From positions 728,501-792,500 of the forward strand of contig CAJQUW010001043.1 in assembly GCA_907163375.1 (NCBI GenBank): a stretch of 64,000 bases of DNA, written 5' to 3'. The position numbers and the translations under genes are program-made. This document shows positions 23,341-35,644 of this stretch, one piece after another. The first letter of the stretch is position 1; each line of letters opens with the position of its first letter. Under the pieces are notes generated by a model. That model worked only from the letters and a program-made list of their open reading frames with translations, ran no database searches and was not told the origin of the DNA. The stretch comes from Prostheceraeus crozeri (lineage: Eukaryota > Platyhelminthes > Polycladida > Euryleptidae).

Positions 23341-24821
23341 ACTTGCTGCATATCTCCCACTCTTCCATACCGTCCTTAGAAATTTTGTACATAGCTTTGT
23401 ATTATTTGTAATATTGCATCACTTGTATGCAGATGTGAATTTTTAAATCTTATTCTGTAATTTCATGAATTCATTTCCTGGAGATAGTTATAGATAATAA
23501 CTGAAATTAATCGACTGTTAGAAAATAAATTTAATTCCATCACTAGAATTTGGGTCTTTCTAAAGCAAAGAATAAACATACAATGGAGCTGCATGCATAA
23601 ATCCCAAAATTTCATAAATGCCTATACATACATAAAGGTTTACATGCATAACGTAAGTGAAAATATATTTATAATGCCCTGTTTGAGAAATTTACAATAT
23701 ACAATCATTGTAGATCAGTGCAATCCATGAATTTAGAGAAATCATTATTTTTGCCTTTTGCCTTTTTACTTTATATGAATTTGCGTAATAAATTGGATTA
23801 TCATAGTACAGTGGTGGCCTACTAAATTTAGACAATAACCCGCCACGATCTGAATGTTATCAGTAGTCCTCATAGCGCATTGTATCATGCAGACATTTGT
23901 AGGCATAAAATTAAGAGCGGTCTCATTGCATGTTTATGCAATGGGAACAAAAGAACCTACACTTGATCATATGGGAGCATAAAATGCTACTTACATGTAA
24001 TTTATAGCAGAAGAAGTCCTAATCACGCATTGTCGTTCCAACGACGTACCATAATTATGTTGGATAATGCTCTGTCAGGTATGCCAAACGTTATTTAATT
24101 ACGAAATCTTCATGTTTTGTCGATGTGAAATGCAGAATATCCTGGCAGCTACACAGTAGCTATCCTGACAGTAGTGTTTATTGTCACACCTATTTATTGC
24201 CTGTGTATTTCAAAAGTTATCCCGGGAAATAAAAGCCCGCTAAACTTTCCGCTAAAAGTTACAAAGTTATACAACAAAAACTCAAAAAGTTCCCGCAACT
24301 TACTAGTCTAACAGAGCAATAAAGTCAAACTCTCCAGGTTTGTCAAACTTAAAAGGATGAATACGCCGTTCGAGAAAACTGACTAGGTAACTTCAGAAGA
24401 ATAAGAACTCCGCCCACGAGGAGCATACTCGTTCATTGAATTCATCTGTTATGGAATTTTGAGCTATATGATCTCCTCGAAAATAATCGATTACCTGAAT
24501 TTTACTGCAGAGCTTTCATTTTTTTAAAAAATTATTACAATTAAAAATTAATAACAATACAAATAACATGAATGCAAGAAAATATAAACAAACCTTTTTA
24601 GTCGTAGTCGAGTAGAAAAACTCTATAAGTACTGACTAAATACAGAATACGTCGGTGCTATCTAACTAATTGCCGACTCTGTTACAGCCAAATTACTAGG
24701 ATGCGCACTTAGCTGGCAGCATTTAACTTAGTAATTTGAATAATAAGTAGCCAGCAAAGTCACTTCCGACGAAACATCCACCGGCATATGATACGCAGAC
24801 ATATTAAACCTGAACAACGGT
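23341..24821. other. Unassigned sequence
   Basis: No coding region or element end is recognised. A weak hairpin (CTGGCAGCTAC and GTAGCTATCCTGACAG) lies at about 24140-24172. Confidence 0.45.
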
Positions 24822-25345
24822 ATAATAATAATAATAAGCTTCTATTGCCATAAATTGAAAATCGTGATTGTGCATAGACAAGTAAGCTGAAAAGTCATTG
24901 AAATAAATTAACTTCATGAAAGTATACACGGATCACATATTTATATGTGAAATGAGTAGTGACGAGTTAAAAACAAATCACTCAGGAGCGTCTGGTGTAA
25001 CCGTCATTGTCCCATTTTGCGGCTTTGATAAAGAACGAGTTTTGTCGTCTTGAAGTTCTTACCATTGATAAAAGAATTCTTCCAGAAACTGCGACAGGAG
25101 GCAATTGAGGATTCAAGATATGAGATGGAGACTTGGCCTGCGAAAAAAGTTTTAAAGCGGCACACTTTCCTCTGCTTGCAATGGACTCGAATCCATGCCT
25201 TACACATAAGATGCGATGAAACCGGTTTTGAATTTTTTCTAACTTTGAAGAGTTTTCTTGGGACAGTCCAATCAACAAGGGAGAACAGTACTCCAAAACT
25301 GAGCGCACAGTTGCATTAAAGGCTGTTATTAATGACAATTATGCA
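24822..25345 (-). mobile_element. 5'-truncated CR1/Jockey-like LINE 3' end
   Basis: The reverse-strand frame 25338-24982 (118 codons) reads NATVRSVLEYCSPLLIGLSQ, then KLEKIQNRFHRILCVRH and SFFIKAAKWDND, which is the usual end of ORF2 in CR1-like LINEs. An AT-rich 3' UTR follows, ending in an ATT trinucleotide tail (24822-24837 on the plus strand as AATAAT). The frame is open throughout. No target duplication is obvious. Confidence 0.78.
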
Positions 25346-26651
25346 TATACGTGTTACTTACAGTAAAATCCGTCAAATAATTATTCAGGTCAAATTGGAC
25401 GCAAAACTATGCACAGTGATATTTAGCAATGATTAATCTGATATGGAGTAGGACTACAAGATTAGCATGGATTCAAAATTTTGTTTTGCTTTAAAGTATT
25501 TTGAAGCACATAAGATTGATATTTCACACGTGCAATAATTCAAAAATCAAACTGCGCGCGATGCAAATGTACATTGTATTAGCGAATGAATTTCTGATAA
25601 GCAGATAGATTATCAAACTACGTCTTTCAATTATTTCAAAATTATATGCTGCGAAAATTGATTGGAATTAGTCAAATCTTCTGCTAACTACTAGTAAGAT
25701 AATATAAATCAAAGCCAATGTTTGTAATTTGGCAATATTGTATCTTCACGGCAAAATACACTTTACAGGGATAGTGTGCTCCATCTTAACTGTATGGGTT
25801 AATTCACTATCTTTTATAAGGCAATTGAGTGCATATCGAAAAATGCATATTTTGCACTTGCTTTGTATTATGATTGTTTTCTGGGTTAATTCTACTTATT
25901 CGCTAAACTAATATGCATGTACATGCAAATACGTGAAGCATAGAAACAGCTGTAACAATTTCATAATTAAATTGAATCATTGTAATATTTTCTCTATTAA
26001 ATTCCTCTTTCCCCGAAAATCAGCTGATCGCCGATTTTTTTTGTCACAAATGTGAGTTCACTAATTAATTCTCTGATTATTAATCGACTTAGGAAAAGAT
26101 ACGGAGACAAACTTGCATCTACTGTTGGAATGATTTTTCTTTACTTGGCAAGAACTGTTGTATTTTATCGCTCTCAGGGAGCTGAAAAGACATACATGAC
26201 ATAATGACATAAACATAACATGTACTTCACATTCATTCAAATTCCTTTAACTACTTAACTTATGGACACTCCGTGCATGTAGGGATCTCAAGACATGAAC
26301 TTCATCACCCGCATCACGGAGCACTTGAGAGTAGAGCAATAAATCTTAACCTACCCGCATAACTGCAAGAATTATAAAATCATTGTAATTTAAACAATCA
26401 CCGTATTCTTAAATCAATTTTCATTTAACTAAATGTCAACTTCGTAAACAATAATGACGAGCATTTCCACTCTTTCTGAGCCTGTGGCTTTGATCTGCGC
26501 GCATCCATTCTTGTACATGTAGCTAATGCTTATCTAATTCTAATCTGTAAATCCTATGACGTCAATCAACGTGTGTTATGCAATTTCCTGTAAAAATGTG
26601 CTATCAAGGTTTTCATCTTAAGAATATACGTACTTTCTTTAGTATCAGGAG
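25346..26651. other. Unassigned sequence
   Basis: No coding region, RNA gene or transposon terminus is recognised in this stretch. Confidence 0.45.
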
Positions 26652-27042
26652 AAGCGTGCGAAAACAATGTCTGTCATTTCAATATTCAAAAGAGGTATTT
26701 TTTGGCACCAGTGAAATGTGCTCAAAACATTACTTAAAAGTTCATCGGACCCGCTTTCTCTTTTGTGCCTCAAATACGAATCCATCCAGAATGCGGACTG
26801 CATTCCTGACTTCGAACCTATATTTGTGCCATTTAAATGCTGACCTTATCCATATTTACACAGAAGTGCACCCAGCAATTTTTCTTTGCACTACTCTACA
26901 TAATTAGTTGTTTTCTTCAAATATGTAGGCAAATTAGTCACAAAGAATATGCAATTCAGAAAATTTGTCTCATAAACTTCAGACCCTTATTATGCGGACC
27001 GTTTTATATCCTTAATACCGACCATTTTGCCTAACAGCGCAG
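26652..27042 (+). repeat. Dispersed repeat, copy B
   Basis: Matches copy A (18178-18552) over its whole length in the same orientation. Its right end carries ACCGACCATTTTGCCTAACA followed by GCGCAGTA, which resembles a transposon terminus of the TA-inserting kind. It ends where a LINE fragment on the other strand begins. Confidence 0.8.
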
Positions 27043-27300
27043 TACAATGTATGTGCATTTACATGCACGCAGCACATCTGCAGATTTTAGGCACTCATTA
27101 AGAATATTGCATAAGGGTTTCGCAAATGAAGGAGCCAATTTGAAAGAAAAAACAAGCGGAATGCCATCTGACTCAAGCGATTTTTTTGGGTCAACTCTCG
27201 TCAACACATTCTCCACCTCAGATTCAATACTTGACTAATAGTATCTTAATCATCTCCTCAACGTCTAGGGAAGGTAGATACGCAATATATCCATTTTCTA
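27043..27300 (-). pseudogene. LINE RT N-terminal fragment
   Basis: Reverse strand: PSLDVEEMIKIL (about 27265), then EVENVLTRVDPKKSLESDGI and SFAKPLCNILNECLKSADVL, then RACKCTYIV. This is the region before the first RT motif in CR1/Jockey-like LINEs, where LDPKKSPGPDGIP and PRAWKxAxIVP are conserved. It is a short internal piece, abutting repeat copy B. Confidence 0.78.
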
Positions 27301-28684
27301 CTAAATCAAACATTAAAATGAACATTGATCTCATCATTTCATGCAACTGTTATTATCTTCATCTTTAGATTTTCATTTCATTGAGGTAAAGGATCTTTCT
27401 TTGCTAGAGTATCACCCGTTTTTGTTTTAAAATCTTTTCAACAAGATACCTTGGAATTCACTTGAGTCTAGACGAAATAATGTCAACTACTGCTACAGTA
27501 AAGCACAAGGACAATATTTGATAAGTTATCCTGAATTTTACATAAATCAGGGCTACAGTCTTTCAAGCGATTAAAGAAAATAGTTACAATTCTGATAAAT
27601 TTTGCAATCTCAATCCTGATAATTGGACAACATGAATAATGTAATGAGATTGCCACATAACAAAACTTGTCCCTGGGAGTTATTGGGTTAACAAATTTCA
27701 ATTCTCTATGAATGCGCTAAATATATTGGTTGGGAGAATTGTCCAATATTATTTGTTGAAGAATTACAACTTTGCATTTTTATTTCTATTCTATCAATTG
27801 ATATCCAAACCTTTTCAAATAAGTCTTTAAACGGAAAGCGAGTGATATATTTTTCGGAGTTTAATCTAAATGAGGAAGATGAAAATGGAAAAAAAGAAAA
27901 TAGTATTAAAAAATCATCGGTTGAAGTGTAACTGAATGACTGCTTGAAAAAATGAGTGTATGCTGGTCTGCTATACATAAATTTAGCTAAGTACCTCGAA
28001 AGATGCGGTTCCTTCAGACATGGATTGTGTTGTTGATGTTCATATTTCTCTAGCTCTATTTTGCTATATCAGAAGCACAGGTGCAAAACTGAACACTAAG
28101 ATAGTGGATTTGCAATTTCTATTTGGATCGAAAATCAGCGTAGAAGAAAAGGCTAGCAAACCCCACAATCAGGCAATTTATCTTTCCGTGTTCTGTTTTT
28201 TTCGATCGGTAGTCATTGGTGCCTCAATAACTTGCATTTAATAGCTGTATATTTCGCATACAATACATTGACCGCCAAAAGCAGCACACTTATAATAAAA
28301 CGTTTAGAAAGTCATTTTGATAATAAAGTCAATAGAATGCTGTGCAATTCAGATGTAATGCTATCATGCATAAGGATCTTCAACCCTTTTTACATGTATC
28401 ATGATATCACAAATAGTTCAGTGTAATCTTGCCTGTCTTGCCTGACTATGCAATGACTTCTAAAACTCAATATGCCTTTACTTCGCGTGATGATATGACC
28501 TTACAGTGAAAATATGATCGTATGATATGATTGAAAACCATTCACCTGCAGTAAATAAATGAAAATGAATACTACGTTGTATATTATGTCACTACGACAA
28601 GCGGCACCTATTAATATTGTAAATTATGTAGATGAAATAAATTAAATGTTGCAATGTACTTAACACGTATACGAAAAATCACTT
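27301..28684. other. Unassigned sequence
   Basis: Frames of 70-90 codons occur on both strands (for example near 27706-27978 and 28020-28241), but none has a motif I recognise. Nothing else is seen. Confidence 0.4.
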
Positions 28685-29735
28685 CGAATTCCAAAAGGAC
28701 TTCCTCTTGAAATTCTCTGTGCAGGCTCTTGTATTGGCTGCAGAAAGTAAAGAAGAGCTGCAAGAAAAGCTTAGGACACGGAATGGATGCCCAACATCAA
28801 CTGGTCTGAAAGATGATGTAGCCAAAACAAACGTGATGAAAACTACAGTAGGGGAAGGAGATACCCTAATAACCTGTAAAAGGAAAGACCCCTGTAAAAA
28901 GCAGTCAAAAAGTGTTTGTTCGAGTAGTGTCGGCGGTGCCTCAATACACTGCACCAGCTCGATCATGGACTTGCGGACGCTGCAGCGGTATCAAAGGCCG
29001 TCTGACAAGAGCGACGTCGGACTTTTTGTGTGCAGATGCTCAGGTGACATGCTCGCTATCAGAAGCAGAAGCCCAATGAAAGCCATCAGTTTGGAGGAAG
29101 GCGAGGACGACACTGATACCCGTTTCCGTTATTTGGGAGGAATGTTGGATTCCGGTGGTAGAACGGGCGCAACTGTGACTATGCGCGAATTCAATCAGGC
29201 TGGATGAAATTCAGAGAGCCATCGCCTATCCTGATCATCCATGCTACTCCATTCAGGATTAATAGAACTATCTATGACTCATGTGTCACAGCTTGTAACA
29301 TTTACTGAAGTGAGACATGGCATTATGAGACCTGTAGCAAAGAGAATAGATGCAGTAGACATAGGAAGATGATCAGATGAATGTGTAGAACATCTCTCGA
29401 AGATCGAGCGCCCAACGAAGACCTGGCGCGCCTGAACCTGCAGTCGATCGATTAGACCATCAGGGTGTGTAGGTTACGATGGAACGGCCACGTGGTGTGC
29501 AAAGATAGCAGCGATTGGGTGAATGTAATGGCAAATGAAGATCAGCGGATCAACACCAAAATGCCTCCCAATGAAGACCTGGGAAGAAACAATGTCCGTA
29601 GTCACGGCAATACGGCCTCAAGGAAGCCGGCGCCCTCGATTGGAACACCTGGAGGCATTTTATGAAGAATTATCGTCCAACCCAACAGAGGAGGAGAAAA
29701 GGACCGTTAAACGGATAAAGTAAAAGTAAGCAAAG
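28685..29735 (+). mobile_element. 5'-truncated RTE/L2-like LINE 3' half
   Basis: The copy starts almost exactly at the RT catalytic box: LPLEILCAG in one frame and ALVLAAESKEELQEKLRT in the next, so the YADD tetrad is disrupted by a small deletion. A Cys-containing stretch follows. Then comes RFRYLGGMLDSGG (about 29130), AGWMKFRE, and in other frames RTSLEDRAPNEDLARL, VCRLRWNGHVV and KTWEETMSVV, ending ELSSNPTEEEKRTVKRIK with a stop at 29721-29723. A short AAAGTAA-type tail follows. It is somewhat more GC-rich than the flanks. Confidence 0.8.
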
Positions 29736-30764
29736 TTGCCGCATTGATAATGTGCAGCTCAATAATCGATTAAACCTTTATACACATGTACCGGTATTTT
29801 GCAAGGGCTATTTTTTTCTTTCGGTGATTCTTCTCTTACAATCTCTTGTTATTCTCCTGCACCGGTTATCAACATAGGCCTATTATCAACGACTACACTA
29901 GTTGTTTCTTCAATTAAGATTGTAGTTGCAGAAGCAGAGTGCGAAGCGCTGTGCATTATTAATACACACAAGAGACTTACTTTTGATTTTTCAATTTTCA
30001 GTTCCATATATTATAGAACTTCCAACTGAAGATGATCATCGGTCGAACTGTCCGATAATCATCATCGATGAATGTATGTCTGTGCTATAGAGAAGGAATA
30101 ACATAATACTGAGTAGAGCTGATAAGCGAGACAATACTTCTGTAGCGGAGCGACCGAACGCAATCAAATCTCAGTGCATGATAGCGAGGAAACTGCGCAG
30201 TTAAAATGTGTTTGCTTCAACCCACAGCCAGGATCACAAAATTCTCAGCCCTAATCAATTCACAGAACATCCTTTCTACAAAGTTGCAATTGTTCTGACA
30301 TTATAATTCTTATAAATTAAATAGAGGCAATCAATGTTCTTAAGGACAAACAAGATGAAAATGTAAGTTTTTTGGTCATCCCTCAATATTGATACAAAGA
30401 GCAATGAAATAATGTACCGGTATTCAAAAACTGTGCCACCATCAATTTTCACGATTCGGCTGTTGTCCCCTTTAATGGTGGGATAATCAACAATGCTGAG
30501 TTTACATTTCACTTCTATCATAGATTTATCAATTCATCCAAGTTGAGATTTCAACTAGACAAGGCAAGATAAATTTAGAAAGCTTTATTCTGAAAAATCA
30601 TTACAGATACACGAATGCATGTCATGGACAGCAAAAACAGCCCTTACAGTCAAGTACAAAAACTGAAATATGCGAATTTCAATAGCGCTTCTTGGACTGC
30701 GTGTACATTATGAAAAGGGAATAGAAATAAAATACTTATCAGAATCAAAGTCAATTAGATCGTA
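29736..30764. other. Mostly unassigned; degenerate hammerhead-like motif
   Basis: CTGAAGA (30026-30032), GATC/GGTC as a possible stem II (30034-30037 with 30041-30044), and GAAC (30045-30048) resemble a decayed hammerhead core of the kind found at PLE 3' ends. The upstream frame ending near 30026 could be a PLE C-terminus but is not convincing. The rest is unassigned. Confidence 0.25.
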
Positions 30765-31800
30765 ATATTATGTGTTAGAAAAGAACCAAAGGCCCAACAC
30801 AATTTCCCTCTTCCAAGTAGGGTCAATAGACAGCATTCTTGGTTGATGGTTGTAATCGCTGCATGAAACATGCCACATTTTTTACAAGTTTGAGTAAAAT
30901 GTCAATGCACACGTTCAAGTCGATCAATATCACGCTTTAAAGATTGACAAAATATTTGAGAATTAGTCTCACAAATGGAAAGAATAGGTGTCGTAGCCGT
31001 GAATCAGTAAATCGACATCAGATGATGCAGAACCTTTCAAAAGACAATATCCTTTGATCGCAATTTTATCACAATGAGAACTGAACTGGTGCAGCTTAAA
31101 GCAGGTCTTCAGAGAACCTTTTATCAATAGAAAATAAACAACATTTATCAATTGCCAAATTAAGTTGCCACACATACGACGCCAAACCCCAAAATTTTTA
31201 TGCCGTTAATAAATTCAGGCGTAGCCTACTGTTGACATCACAAGAATGACAAAGCTTTGAATCGGAAGTGAATAGCTTCATAGATGTTCTTGATTCAATA
31301 CATTCAAAGATATAATTTACATATACTGAGAAAAGCAGTAATCCAAGTACAGTACCTTGGGGAAGTCCACTTAACACAAAGGATGTACATTAGAAATGGA
31401 ATTAACCACCACGACAGATTGAGATCCATTGCTTGAAAATCCAGTTCGGAAGCTCAGGCGGAGAGAATAACTGACCTTTCGTCTATTCACAGAAATAATC
31501 AACAAGTGTGCTTCCAGATGTCGAGAATGAAGCTATAGGCCTATTACATTAAACCATCAAATGAAAATGCGAGAAAAGGAGAAATTTCGAGAGCACTTTT
31601 TATTGAAAAGGTAGGTCGCTAAAGAGTCAGTAGTTGAGTAAAAGTTTAGTTTTAAATTCATCAAAGCTTTCGAGACTTCAGATGTTGGAAAATCTATCAT
31701 GCTCAGTGAACACTGACCCGCAGTGATGTACGCGAAAATATGGAAATCATTATTACCATTTGAAGCACAGAGGAACATACTTCACATCATAATAGTTCAT
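30765..31800 (-). mobile_element. Heavily degraded CR1/Jockey-like LINE
   Basis: Reverse strand: TSEVSKALMNLKLNFYSTTD with SLATYLFNKKCSRNFSF (about 31690-31580), then SGLPQGTVLGLLLFSVYVN (about 31370-31310), then SDSKLCHSCDVN after the position of the YADD box, and KRDIDRLERVH (about 30930). Order and spacing fit one LINE ORF2. Many stops and shifts are present, so this is among the oldest LINEs in the window. Confidence 0.65.
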
Positions 31801-31874
31801 CACAGTCGCTTTATCAAGTCAATCGCTCACAGATTCATCAGATTAACTATTGAGTATTGATTTGCGGACTAGTC

Positions 31875-32584
31875 CCGCAGCCAGAATGAGTTTCTGTAGG
31901 GAACGAGGCAGAAAATGAGACTTTCACAAAATGATGTACACCTTATTGCCTGCTACCAATCTGCGTGTCTACCGAGTTCTAGTTAGTTTCTCTTCTTGTC
32001 AGATCGGATCAAAGAAAAGCATATGATAGTCCAATGGGACGAAAATAGCAGTTTTTGGTAAAAATGAAATTTTCTGTAATTTTTCCTAACAACTAAAAAG
32101 TAGTTAGTCTAGAGGCATAAATTTCGGCATGATCTGTCTTCAGGTCGCTTCCTATCATGTGTATCTGATATTAACATGCTTCTGATTGGCAATGTATGTG
32201 AGAATGTGGTTCATTGTGGATAAAGTAAGCCAACATGTTGGTGTTTGCCGACAGTAGGTGGCTTACCAAATCTGAATGTGTGTAGCTTCATAGATAAATG
32301 CTCATGAACATGATAAGAAATGACCTGAAGACATATCAAAAATTATGGCTCTAGACTTAATACATTTTAGTTGAAAAAGGAGATAACTTAGAAACTTTCT
32401 TTTTTTCCCAAAACGTAGTTCTGTTTCACATTGGATTAACATGTGTTTTTCTTTGATCCTGACTGACGAGAAGATGAACTAGCGCAGACGCGCGGATTCG
32501 CATTAGGCATACGGTGTACATCATTCTGTGGAAGTCTCATTTTCGGCCTCTTTCACTGCAGAACCTCGTTCTGGCCTACGGTGC
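31875..32584. mobile_element. Foldback element with long inverted arms
   Basis: The left arm (31875-32175) and right arm (about 32300-32584) are inverted copies. Matching blocks are GAAAATGAGACTTTCACA with GAAAATGAGACTTCCACA, ATGATGTACACC (perfect), GGATCAAAGAAAA (perfect), TAAGTCTAGAGCCATAA with TTAGTCTAGAGGCATAA, and TGTCTTCAGGTC (perfect). The ends read CCGCAGCCAGAATGAG and CCGTAGGCCAGAACGAG. The centre also has GTAAGCC and GGCTTAC flanking a short loop (32224-32265). No ORF is present. It is a large MITE or foldback element; the superfamily is unknown. Confidence 0.68.
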
Positions 32585-33059
32585 TTCTAAGTATTTTGTT
32601 GATGTACATGTAAACCTTGACTTGAACTAGGCAAATTAACTCCCGAATCTCAAAATGGGAAATAAATGTGGCCCTTTGATCCAACAAGAATCTAATTGTT
32701 CCCATCTCTGCAAATTCATCTTCAGCAAATCGAATTGATGAAGTAATTCATTTACCAAGAGATAGACCTAAGTTTCCAAATAAAGCATGCAGTGCTGCGC
32801 TTATCAAAAGAAAAATTGCAGCTGGCATATTCATTGTGTCGCAATATTTGTGGCCCCAAGTTTTTAATTGGGGAGTTATTTTCTGTTGAGAATCCAAAAC
32901 ATCATGGCATACTGTGAATAGAAAGCTCTGAACTCCTTTTTTGGTGATGTTTGTGAAAATCTGTTCTAAAAGAAAATAATTTTCAATAGAAAGTCAATTA
33001 ATTTGATTCATTCCGATCACTAGGTAGTCGAATAGATGTAAAACTGCATTTTCTCCGTT
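32585..33059. other. Unassigned sequence
   Basis: No recognisable coding region, repeat or RNA gene. Confidence 0.4.
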
Positions 33060-33450
33060 TACTTTTGTGTAAGCATCTTCTTGCGATGTGAAATGTCGGA
33101 AATGAAAAATCTGTCACATGTCTTCACATCCGGCCCCTGAATTGCATGAAAAGCTCTTCTGCAAGAAATCATCAATTTGCGATCAAGACTTGCACCAGAT
33201 GAAACAAAAGCAGGGTATGCATAATAAAATTATTGAGTGCAACTCAGGAGTTACTGTGTGTACAAGTACAAGTTGGTCAAGACAAAGACCACTTTTCAAA
33301 ATTCGAAGCACATACGGAAGCATTTGAGACAGTGCGATCAAGATGTTTTGACCAAGTAAGGTTGTCATTGAAAAAGAAGCTTTTGACATTTCAAGTTGGC
33401 TATTCTGAATGTTGGAGACCATTTGTGAAATTTGACTTTGACTTATTGTT
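33060..33450 (-). pseudogene. Probable LINE ORF2 C-terminal fragment
   Basis: Reverse strand, in mixed frames: FFNDNLTWSKHLDRTVSNAS resembles the LINE block GVxLDxxLxWxxHIDxLVSKAS. VTPELHSIILLCIPCF resembles the following VIRPxLEYACPxFH. The order is right for a CR1/Jockey-like ORF2, but frame shifts are needed and the evidence is thin. Confidence 0.42.
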
Positions 33451-33485
33451 GTTTACGGACTATTTCCCTCAAATGTTTGGAAATT

Positions 33486-33508
33486 ACTTGACTTGACTTG
33501 ACTTGAAG
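33486..33508. repeat. (TTGAC)4 microsatellite, possible LINE tail
   Basis: Four near-perfect TTGAC units follow TTTGGAAATTAC. The LINE inserted at 8763 ends in related TTTTGAC units next to a similar GGAAAT block, so this may be the 3' tail of a related LINE on the plus strand. Confidence 0.5.
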
Positions 33509-34997
33509 ATAAAACAGCAACTAAATTTCTGAGTGTACCTTTTACTTTCTGTGTGCGCTTGCCTTTCATTGTGAAAAGTTTTGATACTACAAAGGTAATG
33601 AAGTTTATGGTTGCATTTAAATTGCTTTGAATCAAAACAACAGAAATGTTAAACATGAAATCAACGTGTATTCCTTAGTAGTAATACAGACAGTATTAGT
33701 ATGTCAGAAAAACTGGGCCCACAGTCATACAGCACAGTAATTTCAACATAATCATGCTTCGGAAAATTTTAATTATTTTCAAAAAATATTTACCAGCATA
33801 ATCATATGTTTTAGTTAGATTAATGAAACGTCATGAAATTGGGCCAAAAGATAAACTCCACAGTGATATAGCAATGCAGGAAAAGCAGATCAATGAAATA
33901 AATTAAAGAGCAATGTAGATGCATTTCACTACATTTTGAATCAATGAAAAGCCTATCCACATCAGCCATGCTTTACGTATTTGACATTTGTTTTCCCGCA
34001 ATTAAATGTATGCGCAGTAACTTAGAGAGCAATTGAGTAATTTACGATGTAAACAATAATGTTGTCTAATTTTAGCATCATAGGAAGTCATTTCCGACCG
34101 CAGATAATCACGCATCAACTTTAACCGCCAATATCAGCACAAGAAATGTGATACAGAAAAAATCTCATTCCAAATATTTTTTGCCTAGTTATTGAAGTAT
34201 ATCTCCTTCAAGACATCAACTTCTTCTATGTTAATAAGTAATCTAAGATTGAGATCAAAGAATTATCAGCATATGGACATTGCAGCTGCGACAGTGTCTT
34301 GCGTTATTATCAATTACCATTTCTATTTCAATGTTGTGTGGTCAGATTTATTAGAGAACGGTCATTTCCGTCCGTCTGATAATGTGATAATTTAGCTATA
34401 GGATCGCCATCTCTTGTCTATCTATTGATGCTCGAGAGAAATCGCAAAAATAACCCTTTACGTCGTCAGCATTCTCACGTTTATGACGATTACAGATGAA
34501 GAGAAGCGCCGTTGTAATGACACAATTATTCGCGTGTTAATTTCTCCGCTGAGAAACGAAAACAGAATTGAATGCTTGAGTATCTGCGTTGTAAAGAAGA
34601 AATACCAAGCGGTACTGCAACTTTCAGATGTGTGAGGTAAATCATGATTGGCATGGAAACGACTCAGTCATCAAATTTTCATGGAAAAGCGTGATGAGAG
34701 AGAAAGAGAGAAACCAGAATGAGCGGAAATGCCCCCATGTTCACTAAACTTTACAGAAATTCACTGCGCTCATTAATGAGAAGAATCAAAATCATAAATT
34801 TCTTTATGAGAGTCTTGGAATTGCAATCCCGAGAAATTGGGGTCTATGAAATTCAAACCCGGGATTTCAGGGTTTCGAAGCAAGTCTTTCTACAGTATGC
34901 TTAGATGAAGAAAATTGCTTTCTCATGTACATTTTTTTGTATAGATTTTACTAGTTCGCATAATCCGACCGTCAGTGACGAATTAGCGTGGGAACCT
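33509..34997. other. Unassigned sequence
   Basis: No recognisable coding region, repeat or RNA gene. Frames are short. Confidence 0.4.
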
Positions 34998-35093
34998 ATA
35001 TAGTAAGTATATTAGGTAGAGTAGCAGCTCAGCAGTAATCAAATCCCCAATGTGTATACAGTTTCGATTTTATCGAATGAACTCGAGTTGAGA
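34998..35093 (-). repeat. PLE-associated 3' repeat, copy 2
   Basis: Shares AGTAAGTATATTAGGTAGAG, CCAATGTGTA and ACAGTTTCGATTTTA followed by ACTCGAGTTGA with copy 1 at 21600-21690. Read on the reverse strand it contains ATCGAAACTG. No PLE coding sequence is visible next to it, so it is a solo copy. Confidence 0.55.
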
Positions 35094-35230
35094 CCCACTA
35101 CCACATGTGAGATATGCAAGTATTCACACTTTTGGAGAAATGTACACGGATTTTACTGATCATGAAAGCAATGTAGAAGAAGGAATATCATTTTGAAAAT
35201 TCTTCGCATCATAACAACCTTGTAGAGGTA

Positions 35231-35238
35231 CTGGTTTG
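35231..35238. repeat. Left 8-bp hAT target duplication
   Basis: CTGGTTTG, paired with CTAGTTTG at 37495-37502. One mismatch indicates some time since insertion. Confidence 0.8.
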
Positions 35239-35305
35239 CAGAGATGTCGGCGGATATCCGGATATCCGTACGGACAACTATCCGGATATCCGTGCGAAAT
35301 TTTTA
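35239..35305. repeat. hAT left terminus with GGATATCC array
   Basis: Three GGATATCC palindromes occur within 60 bp of the left end, and similar units at 37427-37465 near the right end. These are candidate transposase binding sites. Confidence 0.7.
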
Positions 35306-35644
35306 CGTCTACACTGAATTGCAGCAAAGGTTATTTCGACCTTCTGTTTTCACTCGACGCACTCAGATACTCCTCATGGACACGGGGACACCGCGAGCAG
35401 AGCCTAACACGAAGGTGACTAATACTTAGACGACGCGCCCTCGTAGATACTAAGATGCGTGATCCCTCTCTATCAGTACAATAAGAATCAAAGCAACAGT
35501 CGCTTAGCCAATGCGCGGTTGCTGTCGCAAGTCGATGACAAACCGGACGAATTTCTATCAACGCATGCTTTTTGAGGAGACTGGTTTTGTGTGCATTTAC
35601 AAGTGCCTCTGAGATTTCTCCGCGATATGTCTTGGAATGCCGGC

